From contig NZ_JQMX01000005.1 in NCBI RefSeq assembly GCF_000744945.1, forward strand, positions 62,001-126,000: DNA of 64,000 nt, written 5' to 3'. Position numbers and translations under genes: made by a program. This DNA is from Carnobacterium maltaromaticum DSM 20342 (GTDB lineage Bacteria; Bacillota; Bacilli; Lactobacillales; Carnobacteriaceae). Positions within the stretch are counted from its first letter, which is position 1. Every line of letters begins with the position of its first letter. A model generated the notes under the pieces. The model was given only the letters and a program-made list of their open reading frames with translations. It made no database searches and was not told the origin of the DNA. Below, in pieces: positions 34,482-44,170 of the stretch.

Positions 34482-36053
34482 TCACATCATTTTTTCAACT
34501 GATTCATATCCATATATTTTAATAAGCTGTTCAATTTCTTCCGGACTATCTCCTTCAAAAAATCCAACTACTTCCGTCTTATTTTTTATCTCAGCTTGGA
34601 ATTTCTTATCATTAGTAACAAACACAAGATAGGTTCCATTTTCATGTTGATACTCCACTTCTTTTACTGGTATCATAGTGGATTCTATTTTTAAATTTTC
34701 CATTTTTTCAGTTGGTTTTTCATTCTTCATACTATCCTTCAGTAAATCGTTCCAGTCCTTAAGAACTTCATCTACAAGTTTGTAGCCTTCGTTTGAATAT
34801 TTCTCAAAATAATACACAACTCTCTCCGTAAGCTTAGAGCTAGAATCAATAGATTTACCTTCATTATCTTTATAGATTTTAAACCCTTGATAATTCTCAC
34901 CATCGAAAAAAGGTTTAATGGCTTCTGCACACTTGTTAAGAGAATCATACACATCAATTTCAACTGGTTTGGATTTACTATTCCTTTCGTACGTACCTAA
35001 AAAATATCCCATTCCTTTTTCAAATGGTTCGTTAGTCGTTCCCATATTAGTTTCAGCTTTATGGATTGCTGCTAATATTTTCCAATCTAAGTTATGTTTT
35101 GTTCCCAAGTCTTGATAAATGTCAAAAAAATGTTTATTTATTTGAGTGTCACCAGCAATTAAATTTTTAAATTTAACATCTTTTTTTGTTTCTACATCTT
35201 GAAAAGATATCTTCCTAAATTTTTCCATTAATTTGTGTCCAGTAAAGTCATTATCTACTCCTAAATAAATACCGTCTGTAGGTGTAACACCATGCGCTGC
35301 TATTGTTTGATTCAAAAAATTTACAACGGTTTGTTCCTTTGCGCCATTCATAGAAATAAGCCTGCAGTCTTTTAACTCTTTATTCATACTCCAGTAACTT
35401 AAAAGGTCTACTGGTGCTTCAAAAAAATACAATGCTTTGGGTGTACCAAGAGTGACATTAAACCCATAATTGGACTCTGAATTTTTCATAATCATTTTCT
35501 TTGTCCCTCGAGTATTTCCGAATCTAGCTTCATCTCGTACTGTTCCTTGTTCGTCTGCACCTACAATACGGCCAGTTTTATTCCAAGTAAAAACACAATC
35601 ACCGTAGCTATTTTGTTTTAGGTAACTCGTTTTTATTAATGAACTAACAATTTCAGGGTCTATCTTTCTTTGATTAATAAGATAATTCTCTACTTTTTTG
35701 GTATTCCAGGCTGGTGTATGCTTAAATTTAAAAGGCTCTTTAGGAATTTCAACGTATTCTGCTTTCTGGTATTCTTTCCCAGTTAAATCTCTTACTGCAT
35801 CTTGAAAAGAAAGATCCATAAAAGTTTCTGCAAACTTAATTGAACCACCACCAAAGTCCCTAGAGTACCAATAAAAAGTATTCTTTTCTCGATTAATTAC
35901 CAGGCTGTCGTGTTCTACTCCAGTACCATATTTATTGTTAAGATTTAATTCATAACCATGCTGCCTAGCATAATCAATAATATCGACCTTTGAAGCTTCT
36001 TTAATCATTGAATCTGTTACCCAATTTCGTTTTTTCTTAGTAGCCACTACCAT
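34482..36053 (-). CDS. Toprim/DUF3991-type DNA-processing protein
   Basis: 523 residues from the ATG at 36053 (AGGAGG 6 bases upstream). An N-terminal DUF3991-like part has VDIIDYARQHGYEL, FYWYSRDFGGGSIKFAETFM and a middle toprim-like fold in LYFFEAPVDLLSYWSM (acidic residue) and DGIYLGVDNDFTGHKL (DxD). These occur in primase-like proteins of conjugative elements. About residues 320-345 (LDWKILAAIHKAETN) resemble the start of a lysozyme/SLT-type domain, an unusual pairing that I rate as weak. The last 100 residues are unassigned. It lies just ahead of the giant methylase-helicase. Confidence 0.75.
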   Translation of the reverse strand: MVVATKKKRNWVTDSMIKEASKVDIIDYARQHGYELNLNNKYGTGVEHDSLVINREKNTFYWYSRDFGGGSIKFAETFMDLSFQDAVRDLTGKEYQKAEYVEIPKEPFKFKHTPAWNTKKVENYLINQRKIDPEIVSSLIKTSYLKQNSYGDCVFTWNKTGRIVGADEQGTVRDEARFGNTRGTKKMIMKNSESNYGFNVTLGTPKALYFFEAPVDLLSYWSMNKELKDCRLISMNGAKEQTVVNFLNQTIAAHGVTPTDGIYLGVDNDFTGHKLMEKFRKISFQDVETKKDVKFKNLIAGDTQINKHFFDIYQDLGTKHNLDWKILAAIHKAETNMGTTNEPFEKGMGYFLGTYERNSKSKPVEIDVYDSLNKCAEAIKPFFDGENYQGFKIYKDNEGKSIDSSSKLTERVVYYFEKYSNEGYKLVDEVLKDWNDLLKDSMKNEKPTEKMENLKIESTMIPVKEVEYQHENGTYLVFVTNDKKFQAEIKNKTEVVGFFEGDSPEEIEQLIKIYGYESVEKMM

Positions 36054-36066
36054 TTTTATCCTCCTA

Positions 36067-36276
36067 TCATCTATCAATTTGTTCTTCACGTTTCATTTCT
36101 TCAAACTTGCGTTTGTTTAATGTGCTTTGGAATTCATCATCAAGTATTTTTTTTATTCGATTTAAGTCTTTTTTACGAATGCCACCGAATGGACGAAAGC
36201 CTTTTTCAGGATTCCAATCCGCCTGATTATTTTTACCATATTCTTCCTGTTGCTCTTTGCGTTTCTCTTGTACCAT
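36067..36276 (-). pseudogene. Gene fragment at the left edge of IS copy 2
   Basis: A charged 69-residue reading frame (NQADWNPEKGFRPFGGIRKK; LNRIKKILDDEF) whose first ATG lies 3 bases from the IS end, with no ribosome binding site because the IS begins there. It is probably the C-terminal remainder of a larger conjugation protein, or a whole small gene that has lost its upstream region. Its frame does not match that of the fragment on the other side of the IS. Confidence 0.6.
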
Positions 36277-36360
36277 TTTGGATATATACTAATAAAGTAG
36301 ACAGTATTTTTAATGGTATACTGTTTATAAGTAGACACTAAAACGAAAGGAATGATTCAA

Positions 36361-36642
36361 ATGTCCAATTACAAAAAATATGATGAAGAATTTAAGAAAA
36401 GCCTTGTTAATCTTTACCATGGAGGTAAAACACAAACTTCGTTGTGTAAAGACTATGGCGTTTCCTTTACAGCGTTATCCCGCTGGGTAAAACAATATTC
36501 TGAAGTTCAAATTGAAGATGGTTCTATCCTTACTGCTAAACAGATTAAAGACTTACAGAAGAAAAATGCTTTATTAGAAGAGGAAAACCTCATCTTAAAA
36601 AAAGCGATTGCCATCTTCACGCCACACTCAAACAACGATTAG
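36361..36642 (+). CDS. IS3-family transposase OrfA, copy 2
   Basis: The same 93-residue protein as copy 1: HTH of IS3 OrfA type and a leucine-rich tail, with the A7G slippery run before its end. Recent spread is implied by identity of the copies. Confidence 0.92.
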   Translation: MSNYKKYDEEFKKSLVNLYHGGKTQTSLCKDYGVSFTALSRWVKQYSEVQIEDGSILTAKQIKDLQKKNALLEEENLILKKAIAIFTPHSNND

Positions 36643-37502
36643 ATGCGGTTCATTTATTACGTTTTGATCATTCTATTGTGCGCCTTTGTAGAGTCTTAAA
36701 CGTAAATAGAAGTACCTATTATAAACACTTTGACCCAACTCCTGCTCCTAGAACTGTTGAAAATCAACAGCTTCGACAAACCATTTTTTCTATCTATATG
36801 GATTCTAAAAAACGATTAGGTGCTGCGAAAATAAAAGTTGTTCTTGAGCGTGATTTTGGAATTTTCATTAGTGTTGGGCGAGTGTACCGATTAATGAAAT
36901 CAATGGATTTGCCAAAAATGTCTACAGCTAAGCCGAAATTTTTATATGCGAAACCAAAGGTTTCTTTAGCTTACTCAAATCACTTAAACCAACAATTCAA
37001 TCCGACTGAACCGAATCGAGTTTGGACGAGCGATATTTCTTACATTCCTGTTAATAAAGGGTTTGTTTATCTCTGTGTCATTTTAGATTTATTTTCCAGG
37101 AAAATTATAGGATGGCGCGTTCGTCCAACTATGGAAGCTTCTTTAGTCCTTGAGACACTTGAAACAGCTGTGAATCAAAGAAATCCCAAAGAGCCTGTTC
37201 TATTCCATACAGATCGTGGAAGCCAATACTGTGCGACTAGTGTTCGTCAATTTTTAGACACACATAACCTCGTTCCATCTTATTCCAAAGCAGCTTACCC
37301 ATGGGATAATGCCGTAAACGAGTCTTTTTTTAAATATATGAAAAAAGAAGAACTGAACCGCAGAACATTTAGAACAATCCAAGAAGTTGAACAATCTTCA
37401 TTTGAATATATAGAGGGTTTTTACAATTCAAAACGCCCCCATTCAGCAAACAATATGATGACCCCGAATGAAAAAGAAAAAATCTATTTTGGGTCTATCT
37501 AA
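36604..37502 (+). CDS. IS3-family transposase OrfB, copy 2
   Basis: The same DDE integrase as copy 1 (TSDISYIP, HTDRGSQY, NESFFKYMKKE), expected as an OrfAB frameshift product. Confidence 0.92.
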
Positions 37503-37543
37503 ATTGTATCTATTTTTGTGTCTACTTTATTGACATCTGTCCA

Positions 37544-37734
37544 ACTGAATTAATCCAATTATCAATCTTTTTTTCTAGCTTCACACTATCAGACTTTTTA
37601 TTTTTCTTTACTAACCTAGTATGGACACTCGATTTTACTAAAGTCTTTAATTGCTCCTTTTTTTCAACATGAACGGATTTTTTATTTTTTGTATCACTTG
37701 ATTGAGTCCATAAATCAGACTTTCTCTCTCTCAT
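37544..37734 (-). pseudogene. N-terminal fragment of a basic protein after virB4, cut by IS copy 2
   Basis: ATG with AAGGGTG upstream, 7 bases after the VirB4 stop. 63 lysine-rich residues (MRERKSDLWTQSSDTKNKK...) then the IS end. In pCF10-like operons the gene after the VirB4 homologue encodes a cell-wall hydrolase (PrgK) with a charged cytoplasmic N-terminus before a membrane segment; this fragment would fit its beginning. The remainder is absent from the other side of the IS. Confidence 0.6.
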
Positions 37735-37741
37735 GTGTCAT

Positions 37742-40180
37742 TCACCCTTGTTTTTTTTTCAATTTAATTCGGTCATCTGGATCGGTTGTAACAAGATCAT
37801 AAACTTTCGTACCGTTAGGAATAATATTTGAAAAAGGAACAATTGCATTCCCAGCTTTAATCAAACCAGCCCCTTGACTCGGATTAGCAAGTTGTTTCTC
37901 TTGTTGATAAGAAAGTCCAAAAAGTGAAGAGATTTCATCTAAATCACTTTTAGCTTGTTTTAGCATAATGATAAATTCACTGTTACTTAGCATACGTCGT
38001 GCTTTATCTGATAGTAAGAGTGTTTCGACATTCTGAGTGACTCCAGTAGGAATTGCTCCCCATTTACGAATACGACTCCAAAGTTCAAAAAAGTAATTTT
38101 CACAATATTCATCATTTAGCAACAATTGCATTTCATCAACATAAAGCCAGGTTGTTATCCCTAATTCTCTATTTCTAACCACTCGATTCCACACTTGTTC
38201 TAAAACCACCATCATGCCAAAAGTTTTAAGCTGACTTCCTAATTGTTTTGTATTATAAATAATAAATCGTTTATTCAACTCCACATTAGTTGGTTTAGAA
38301 AAAACAGACAATGATCCTTCAATATAAAGTTCTAAATCTAAAGCTAACGTTTTAGCAGCTTCTTCTGGTTGAGCCTTTAATATGGGGAACCAATTATCTT
38401 TGAGATTTGGCATAGGAGTTCCAGGCGTATTCAAATATTCTGCATAGGTCAAGCGTGTCACTCGATCAATAATAGAGCGAGAAGACGAACTTAAACCTGT
38501 ATTTCCACCAATAAGTGTTTCAAAAGCTGATAATAAAAAATCTGCTTTAAGTTTTACTGGATCTTCTTCGCCATTTAGATCTTCCGATATATCTAACAGA
38601 TTGATAAAGGTATCTGTGCTTGGTGAAATCTTAATTATTTGAGCATCAAATGCCTTCCCAATAATTGAATCCTCATCTTCCGGATCAATTGATATAATTT
38701 CATCATTGGGATTTTTTAAAAGCGTTGTTATTTCTTCATATTTTTTAGCAACCCCTTTTCCTGTACCTGAACTACCCAATATAAATCCACTAGGTGTATT
38801 TAACTTTTTTCGATTTACTCTCACAACGTTCTTGGTTGTTTCATTAACGCCATAAAATTTACCATCCTCATGATTTAGATCCTGAGCTGTAAATGGAATA
38901 AAAATAGCTGTACTGGCAGTAGTTAAAGTTCTTTGAATATCAACAAAATTCTTTCCTAATGGCAAAATAGAATTTATACCCTCAAGCTGTAAATAATCTA
39001 AACGGCTAAATCCACATCTATTTTTACGACCTGTACTCAGAACTTGTTCTATTACATCTTGTAATTGTTCTTCAGTATCTGCTCTTACATAAACAAGAAA
39101 AGTAGCATAAAATAATTTTTGTCCATGATGAACCATGTCATCCAATAATAAATTTGCTTCAGCAATACTCGTATTTAATTCATAAGGTAAAGAATCCGGA
39201 TCATATCCACGTTTACCAGCTGTCCTTTGAGCTGAAACTTTATCAGAATCCATAAACATTTTTTTCTTTTGAACCAAATCGTTGGCTTTATCCGGATCAA
39301 CAGGATCAATATGAATTGAAATAGTTAATTCTTCTGGTATTTCGGTCAATTCTGTTACTAATTTATCCGTTAAATTTGACGGATAATCTTTTAAATATAA
39401 AACTTGACCGAAACCTGAACCTATTTCAAAAGAATGCTTATTTTTCTTAAAGTTAAAGCTTGAAGGAGCTACGGCTGACTTCGTTGTAAGCCCACTATAC
39501 AGGAGGTCTTCATACTTGAAATGAAACAGATCATTTGGTTTCATCAAATGGTGCATGACTTCTAACCGATTTATCCCTTTTAGTTCCTTACATTCGGCTC
39601 CCATTTCTGCAAAGCCGCCCATCAGAGTTTGTTCGGTCCTATCAAGGTATTGTTGTGCTTGTTCGATTGTTTTAGCAGTTGTTGAATAAGTTAAATAGTT
39701 TTCTTTAAGAAAACCATTTTGGCCTCCAGTAATCGTTTTACTTAACATGTCGTTTAGTTCACTTCGATATACATCTTCAGAATCACCTTTCTTCTCATAG
39801 AAAAGTTCCCTTTCAAAAGCCTCAATATCAATCTTTTTATTCATAATCGTAACATTTAAATGCGTACTCGAATCACAAGCATTTAGCAATTCACAATAAT
39901 CACTAAAAATATTTAGTTGATCATCCCTTTGAGCTATTTGGTAGTTTACATCTGAGAAACGAAAACTTTTTGAAAATAGTCCATTTGATAAATCACACAA
40001 TCCACTTTCATACATTTTTTCGTAACGTAAAACGTTTTGAGCACTTTTAACTGGAGCTTCTTTCCGCTGTCGCTTACCACGCATTTTTTTTTGCTTATTC
40101 AATAAATGAACGATTTTTTTGTTTTCAATTTCCATATTCTGTTCGTTTTTTACGTTCTTTTTTGTCTTCAGCTTCAACAA
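37742..40180 (-). CDS. virB4: VirB4-family ATPase of the type IV secretion system
   Basis: 812 residues. An N-terminal CagE/TrbE-like region is followed by the AAA ATPase core with FILGSSGTGKGVAKK (Walker A, about 455), ISIDPEDED (Walker B-like preceding segment), TTWLYVDEMQLLL (Walker B, about 670) and IRKWGAIPTGVTQNVE. It drives T4SS assembly and substrate transfer. The start is either TTG at 40180, with GGAGG 6 bases upstream inside the PrgI-like gene, or ATG at 40135 that overlaps its stop. It corresponds to PrgJ of pCF10. All motifs are intact. Confidence 0.95.
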   Translation of the reverse strand: MLKLKTKKNVKNEQNMEIENKKIVHLLNKQKKMRGKRQRKEAPVKSAQNVLRYEKMYESGLCDLSNGLFSKSFRFSDVNYQIAQRDDQLNIFSDYCELLNACDSSTHLNVTIMNKKIDIEAFERELFYEKKGDSEDVYRSELNDMLSKTITGGQNGFLKENYLTYSTTAKTIEQAQQYLDRTEQTLMGGFAEMGAECKELKGINRLEVMHHLMKPNDLFHFKYEDLLYSGLTTKSAVAPSSFNFKKNKHSFEIGSGFGQVLYLKDYPSNLTDKLVTELTEIPEELTISIHIDPVDPDKANDLVQKKKMFMDSDKVSAQRTAGKRGYDPDSLPYELNTSIAEANLLLDDMVHHGQKLFYATFLVYVRADTEEQLQDVIEQVLSTGRKNRCGFSRLDYLQLEGINSILPLGKNFVDIQRTLTTASTAIFIPFTAQDLNHEDGKFYGVNETTKNVVRVNRKKLNTPSGFILGSSGTGKGVAKKYEEITTLLKNPNDEIISIDPEDEDSIIGKAFDAQIIKISPSTDTFINLLDISEDLNGEEDPVKLKADFLLSAFETLIGGNTGLSSSSRSIIDRVTRLTYAEYLNTPGTPMPNLKDNWFPILKAQPEEAAKTLALDLELYIEGSLSVFSKPTNVELNKRFIIYNTKQLGSQLKTFGMMVVLEQVWNRVVRNRELGITTWLYVDEMQLLLNDEYCENYFFELWSRIRKWGAIPTGVTQNVETLLLSDKARRMLSNSEFIIMLKQAKSDLDEISSLFGLSYQQEKQLANPSQGAGLIKAGNAIVPFSNIIPNGTKVYDLVTTDPDDRIKLKKKQG

Positions 40181-40499
40181 CTTCTACCTCCAATTTCCTA
40201 TTTTTAAAAGGATAAGCGTTAGCCAATCCTTTATATCGCCACATAATCAACATATACTTTTCAAAAGGCATCCCTTCTTTTTTAAACCATCCAACAGCCA
40301 AAATAGGAATAGATAAAAACATAATCACTACTCCTATATCATCAATAGCCCAATGGATAAAAAAATGATTAATTGTCCCAACTCCAGCACTAAACGCAAC
40401 TGCTACAGTTGCACACGCCGCTTGTCGTAATGACATTCCACCTATCAATTTTTCTTGATAGGACTTTATTTCTTTTCTTACTGAAACCTCTATTGCCAT
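40125..40499 (-). CDS. PrgI-like T4SS inner-membrane protein
   Basis: 124 residues from the ATG at 40499 (AAAGGAAG upstream). Two membrane segments near the N-terminus (AACATVAVAFSAGVGTINHFF; VVIMFLSIPILAVGWF) are followed by a conserved MPFEKYMLIMWRYKG, the pattern of the PrgI family, a VirB3-like component next to VirB4. The tail is charged. Confidence 0.85.
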   Translation of the reverse strand: MAIEVSVRKEIKSYQEKLIGGMSLRQAACATVAVAFSAGVGTINHFFIHWAIDDIGVVIMFLSIPILAVGWFKKEGMPFEKYMLIMWRYKGLANAYPFKNRKLEVEVVEAEDKKERKKRTEYGN

Positions 40500-40513
40500 A
40501 AATATCTTCCTTT

Positions 40514-41350
40514 CTATGCAGCTGTGGTAATAGACTTCGACCATTTTCCTGTATAAAACAAACAAAAAGCCAATGCTACACTGTATCCCAATATAGATGC
40601 AGTAATTTCAAATGCTCCTTCACCACCAGTTAAAGTAAATATTCCATTAACTAAAATGGGATAAAAACTTAAAACTAAAAATAGCAACGTTCCTTGTAAG
40701 GACGCTGCTACAAATGATTTAAAGAAATTCTTTCCAATTTGATTTAATTCTGCATTTGGTAAAGTGGCAACCGGCAAAGGTGAAATACTCATGTAGACGT
40801 ATAACTCAAGAAATCGCATAAATACAATTACTTTAACTAGTACATTCGTAAAAATTGAAATTAATAGTACAAGCAAGAATACGACTAGTAACATGAGTTG
40901 GGAAAAGAAACCTAAGTCAGATATTGTGTCCATTGCATTGGAAATATCTATTTTATTACTTCCTCCAGCTGCAATCCCAAGATTAGAAATCCCTCTAGTT
41001 ATCGTTATTCCCACATCCATGATTGCTTTCAAAAACAGAGCTAAATTCCTCATGACTAATGAACAAAATCCCACTTTAATTACAAGTGGCAATAGGAATT
41101 CCATTCCACCAGTTTGTCCATTACTTGAAGAACTCATTTTCTGCGCTAACGCTTGAAATTCAATCAATAAAAAAAAGCCTAATAAGGTATATCCAATTGG
41201 CTTCACTACTATATCCATTATTGACACACTATATTTATATAACTCAGGTAAATACTGATCTAAATTTTGGAGTAGAACGCCTTTGTCTCCACTTGATAGA
41301 CTCAACTGTTCTGCAATGCTTTTTAATAGAAATTCAAGTGCATCATTCAT
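40514..41350 (-). CDS. VirB6/TrbL-like polytopic T4SS protein
   Basis: 278 residues from the ATG at 41350 (AAAGGAGAAG upstream). At least five membrane segments (GYTLLGFFLLIEF, VIKVGFCSLVM, LMLLVVFLLVLLISIFTNVLV, GTLLFLVLSFYPILV, ILGYSVALAFCLFYT) with a central SISPLPVATLPN, as in PrgH/TrbL channel proteins. It forms part of the translocation channel, between the VirB2-like and PrgI-like genes. Confidence 0.85.
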   Translation of the reverse strand: MNDALEFLLKSIAEQLSLSSGDKGVLLQNLDQYLPELYKYSVSIMDIVVKPIGYTLLGFFLLIEFQALAQKMSSSSNGQTGGMEFLLPLVIKVGFCSLVMRNLALFLKAIMDVGITITRGISNLGIAAGGSNKIDISNAMDTISDLGFFSQLMLLVVFLLVLLISIFTNVLVKVIVFMRFLELYVYMSISPLPVATLPNAELNQIGKNFFKSFVAASLQGTLLFLVLSFYPILVNGIFTLTGGEGAFEITASILGYSVALAFCLFYTGKWSKSITTAA

Positions 41351-41361
41351 TTTCTTCTCCT

Positions 41362-41565
41362 TTACAAAGTAATATTGGTGAACCATGCAGCTGCAGCCAC
41401 AATAATCCCCCCACCAACAGCTTGTAAAATTGCATGCTGCATTCCTGGTCCGTTACTATCCTTAATCGCTAATCCAAGTTGTACCAATCCCCAAATCGTT
41501 AGTAGTGATCCGGCTGCTAGTACTCCCTTCGAAAGCATAGACATTGCTTCATTAAAATAATTCAC
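41362..41565 (-). CDS. VirB2/Maff2-like small membrane protein
   Basis: 67 residues from a GTG start with GGAGGG upstream. Two hydrophobic helices (VLAAGSLLTIWGLVQLGLAI; AVGGGIIVAAAAWF) joined by a short loop, the layout of VirB2-type or Maff2 proteins. It is the candidate pilin-like or channel-lining subunit. Confidence 0.8.
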   Translation of the reverse strand: MNYFNEAMSMLSKGVLAAGSLLTIWGLVQLGLAIKDSNGPGMQHAILQAVGGGIIVAAAAWFTNITL

Positions 41566-41578
41566 TGTTTTCCCTCCA

Positions 41579-43366
41579 TTAACTTACTAGTTTATTAATT
41601 TCACTATAATCAAAAGTTTCTACAATTTTCACATTTTTTAAAAAGTCTTCCATTGGACTTAATGAATAATTAGGCACGTACCAATTATCTGGATTTGAGT
41701 CAGATAATTTACTGTAATTTTTGTGTTTTGTTGCATCATATTTTTTAGATTTAAATGCAGGCACACCACGAATTTTTAATATACAGTAATCATTATCCAG
41801 GTTGGCCACTTCGCCCTCATCAATTAGGTCCCGTCCTGTTTTGTCATAGCTTTTAGAATAAGAGCCTTGCATCCCAAAACTTTGACTCACTTTTAGAATA
41901 TCAATCGTCTCTTTACCCACTAACTTACTAACCTTTTGATGTGATGTTTCTTCCATCCCACCTAAATAAAGAAACGAATCACAAGATCCTGTTATATCTT
42001 CCCATGTATCTTTATATAGATTTTTTAGTTGTGACATACTTTGAAGCATGATCGTAACAGAAATCAATCGACTCCGAATTGTCGTTACTTTTTTCTCAAA
42101 ACTTGGAATTTGACCTATATTTGCAAATTCATCTAATATACACCTTACAGGTATAGGCAATTTCCCTTTATGAACGTTATCCGCTCTATAAACAAGCACT
42201 TCAAATAGCGTATCATAAAGCATAGCTGCTAAAAAATTGAACGTTTCATTCGTATCTGGTAAACAAACGTACAATATCGTCTTTTCGTCCCCAAGTTTAT
42301 CCAGTTCAAGCGTATCCTTTGAAACTAGATTTGCAATTGAAGAGATATCAAATGGCATTAAACGAACACTTGAACAAATAAGAATTGATCTAGCCGTTTT
42401 GAATGTTGCTAATTTGAACGTATCATACTGCTTGGTTGCAAAATGTTCAGGATACTCTTCTTTAAAGTCATTAAACAGCATGTCTAATGGACTGACTAAA
42501 GCCTCATCGTCCGAATCAACCCGACCTTCTCGTAAGAGCATACCTACCATAGGAAATGTTTGTTCTTCAGTAGTTCCTATCTCTTTCAAATAGCTAACCA
42601 ACGCACAATATAGAGCTGTTTCAGCCTTATCCCAAAATGGATCACCTGATTTTTGAACATTTCCATCCGTATTTTTCAACAAATTTTTAACTACCATTAA
42701 CACATGATCCTCTTTGTCTATATACGCAAAAGGGTTAAAATAATCACAATTCTCACGATTCACTAAATCAAATATTTTCACTTTATACCCATCATCTTTA
42801 AACATTTTTCCAGTTTCATGTGGGAGTAAACCTTTTGACTCTGTTAGTACGTATGAAGAATGAAGTTGCATTAAATTGGGCTTTACAACACCAAACGTTT
42901 TTCGTGCCCCTGCTCCACCTACGACTAAAACATTCTTATTTCGCTCATATTTCATTTTTCTTTTTCTCAGATTGGACTTCATTGTTAAACTTTCCGTTTG
43001 AGTCAAAATCACATTATTCGATTTTTCTTTATCTTTGAAAGGTGCGCTGTCTTTTGCTGTACCCCATCGAGCTGAACCATGCTCTTCCCCATGCCTATAG
43101 TTTCTTTGATTGGCTGAAATATATAATCCACAAATAACACAACAGAAAAAAGCAAACGCTCCAGTTTGAAGTGATTGCTTTGTAAATTCAAAATTTATTG
43201 GATTACGACTTAAATCTTGCCAAACTAGACTCAAAGATTGATTAGCTCGTGTTATTACATCACCACTTAAATCAGCAAAAACCAACGCGATTCTATGAAA
43301 CAGATAAAAAGAAAAGAGACCCACGATAAATGAGAAAAGTACAATTTGACCAGCATTTTTTTTCAT
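41579..43366 (-). CDS. virD4: VirD4-type coupling ATPase (PcfC/TraG family)
   Basis: 595 residues. Two N-terminal membrane segments, then NVLVVGGAGARKTFGVVKPN (Walker A, about 147-166), and CILDEFANIGQIPSFEK (Walker B, about 420) and TIMLQSMSQLKNLY. It brings the relaxosome to the channel. It overlaps the PcfB-like gene by one base, and the two should bind each other as PcfC and PcfB do. Confidence 0.95.
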   Translation of the reverse strand: MKKNAGQIVLFSFIVGLFSFYLFHRIALVFADLSGDVITRANQSLSLVWQDLSRNPINFEFTKQSLQTGAFAFFCCVICGLYISANQRNYRHGEEHGSARWGTAKDSAPFKDKEKSNNVILTQTESLTMKSNLRKRKMKYERNKNVLVVGGAGARKTFGVVKPNLMQLHSSYVLTESKGLLPHETGKMFKDDGYKVKIFDLVNRENCDYFNPFAYIDKEDHVLMVVKNLLKNTDGNVQKSGDPFWDKAETALYCALVSYLKEIGTTEEQTFPMVGMLLREGRVDSDDEALVSPLDMLFNDFKEEYPEHFATKQYDTFKLATFKTARSILICSSVRLMPFDISSIANLVSKDTLELDKLGDEKTILYVCLPDTNETFNFLAAMLYDTLFEVLVYRADNVHKGKLPIPVRCILDEFANIGQIPSFEKKVTTIRSRLISVTIMLQSMSQLKNLYKDTWEDITGSCDSFLYLGGMEETSHQKVSKLVGKETIDILKVSQSFGMQGSYSKSYDKTGRDLIDEGEVANLDNDYCILKIRGVPAFKSKKYDATKHKNYSKLSDSNPDNWYVPNYSLSPMEDFLKNVKIVETFDYSEINKLVS

Positions 43367-44148
43367 TATTTTTCCGGACCTCCCTTATTTTTAGGAGCTT
43401 TGTTCTTATTCAATGCTTGTTCTTTTTTAACAGCTTTATTAAATTCGCTCGCCTCCTTTTTGGCTTTTTCTAATCGAGTCCTTACTGTCGGAGATTTTCC
43501 TAAATGCTTTTTTTTATCCCCTCTAACTTCAATTCCTGAATAGTCTTTAAAACCTGGATCTGCAGCTTCTTTTTTTAAATTTATTTCTTTTGCAGCTTCA
43601 ACTTTAGACAGGTTTACTTTATCTGTTTGGTCCTTCACATCCTTAACTTCATTTTTTGAATCGGTGACCTGTTTATCATCAACAGCCGCTACTTTTTTCT
43701 CTTCCGGATCTACTTCTTTTGATTCATTTGTCAATTTCTCTGCATTTTTCTTATCAAAGTCTTGAATCACCTTCTCAAGAGCTAAATTAAAGCGCTCAGT
43801 ATCTTGTGTTTTGAAAAAGACATGATACGTCTCATTGCCTTCTTTAACGATGCTAAAATCAATTGAATAGCGTTTAAGCTCTTTTTGTAGTTCTAATAGA
43901 TCTTGTTTATCATCAATTGGAACAAATGCCGTTTGTCTTCCATGTTGATTTAATTCATCTAGCTTTTGCTTTCCAGTTTTCGGAGCATTTTTTTTCTTTC
44001 TTTTTTGATATTTTTGTTCTTTACGAATATCTTTGTAAATGTATCCAACTTTTCTTTGTGAGTCTTTTAAAGCTTGGATAATTACATTTGCTGAGATTTT
44101 GCTCGATTGAATTACAAGATCTACAGCACGTTCATCAATGTCACTCAC
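43366..44148 (-). CDS. PcfB/DUF3801-like coupling-protein partner
   Basis: 260 residues from a GTG start (GAGGAGG upstream). The N-terminal half (AVDLVIQSSKISANVIIQAL, RQTAFVPIDDKQDLLELQKE, YHVFFKTQDTERFNLALEKV) matches the DUF3801/PcfB pattern; the C-terminal half is lysine- and glutamate-rich and likely disordered. PcfB helps dock DNA-protein substrates on the VirD4 ATPase encoded next. Confidence 0.85.
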   Translation of the reverse strand: MSDIDERAVDLVIQSSKISANVIIQALKDSQRKVGYIYKDIRKEQKYQKRKKKNAPKTGKQKLDELNQHGRQTAFVPIDDKQDLLELQKELKRYSIDFSIVKEGNETYHVFFKTQDTERFNLALEKVIQDFDKKNAEKLTNESKEVDPEEKKVAAVDDKQVTDSKNEVKDVKDQTDKVNLSKVEAAKEINLKKEAADPGFKDYSGIEVRGDKKKHLGKSPTVRTRLEKAKKEASEFNKAVKKEQALNKNKAPKNKGGPEK

Positions 44149-44170
44149 GCTTTACCTCCTCTTTTAAGAA

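Larger units (their letters stand above)
36279..37543 (+). mobile_element. IS3-family insertion sequence, copy 2 (1265 bp)
   Basis: The same length and, by eye, the same sequence as copy 1, with the same TGGATA...TGTCCA ends. The flanks differ: TTT lies before and ACT after, so there is no 3-base target duplication. It inserts in reverse to the conjugation operon. Confidence 0.93.
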
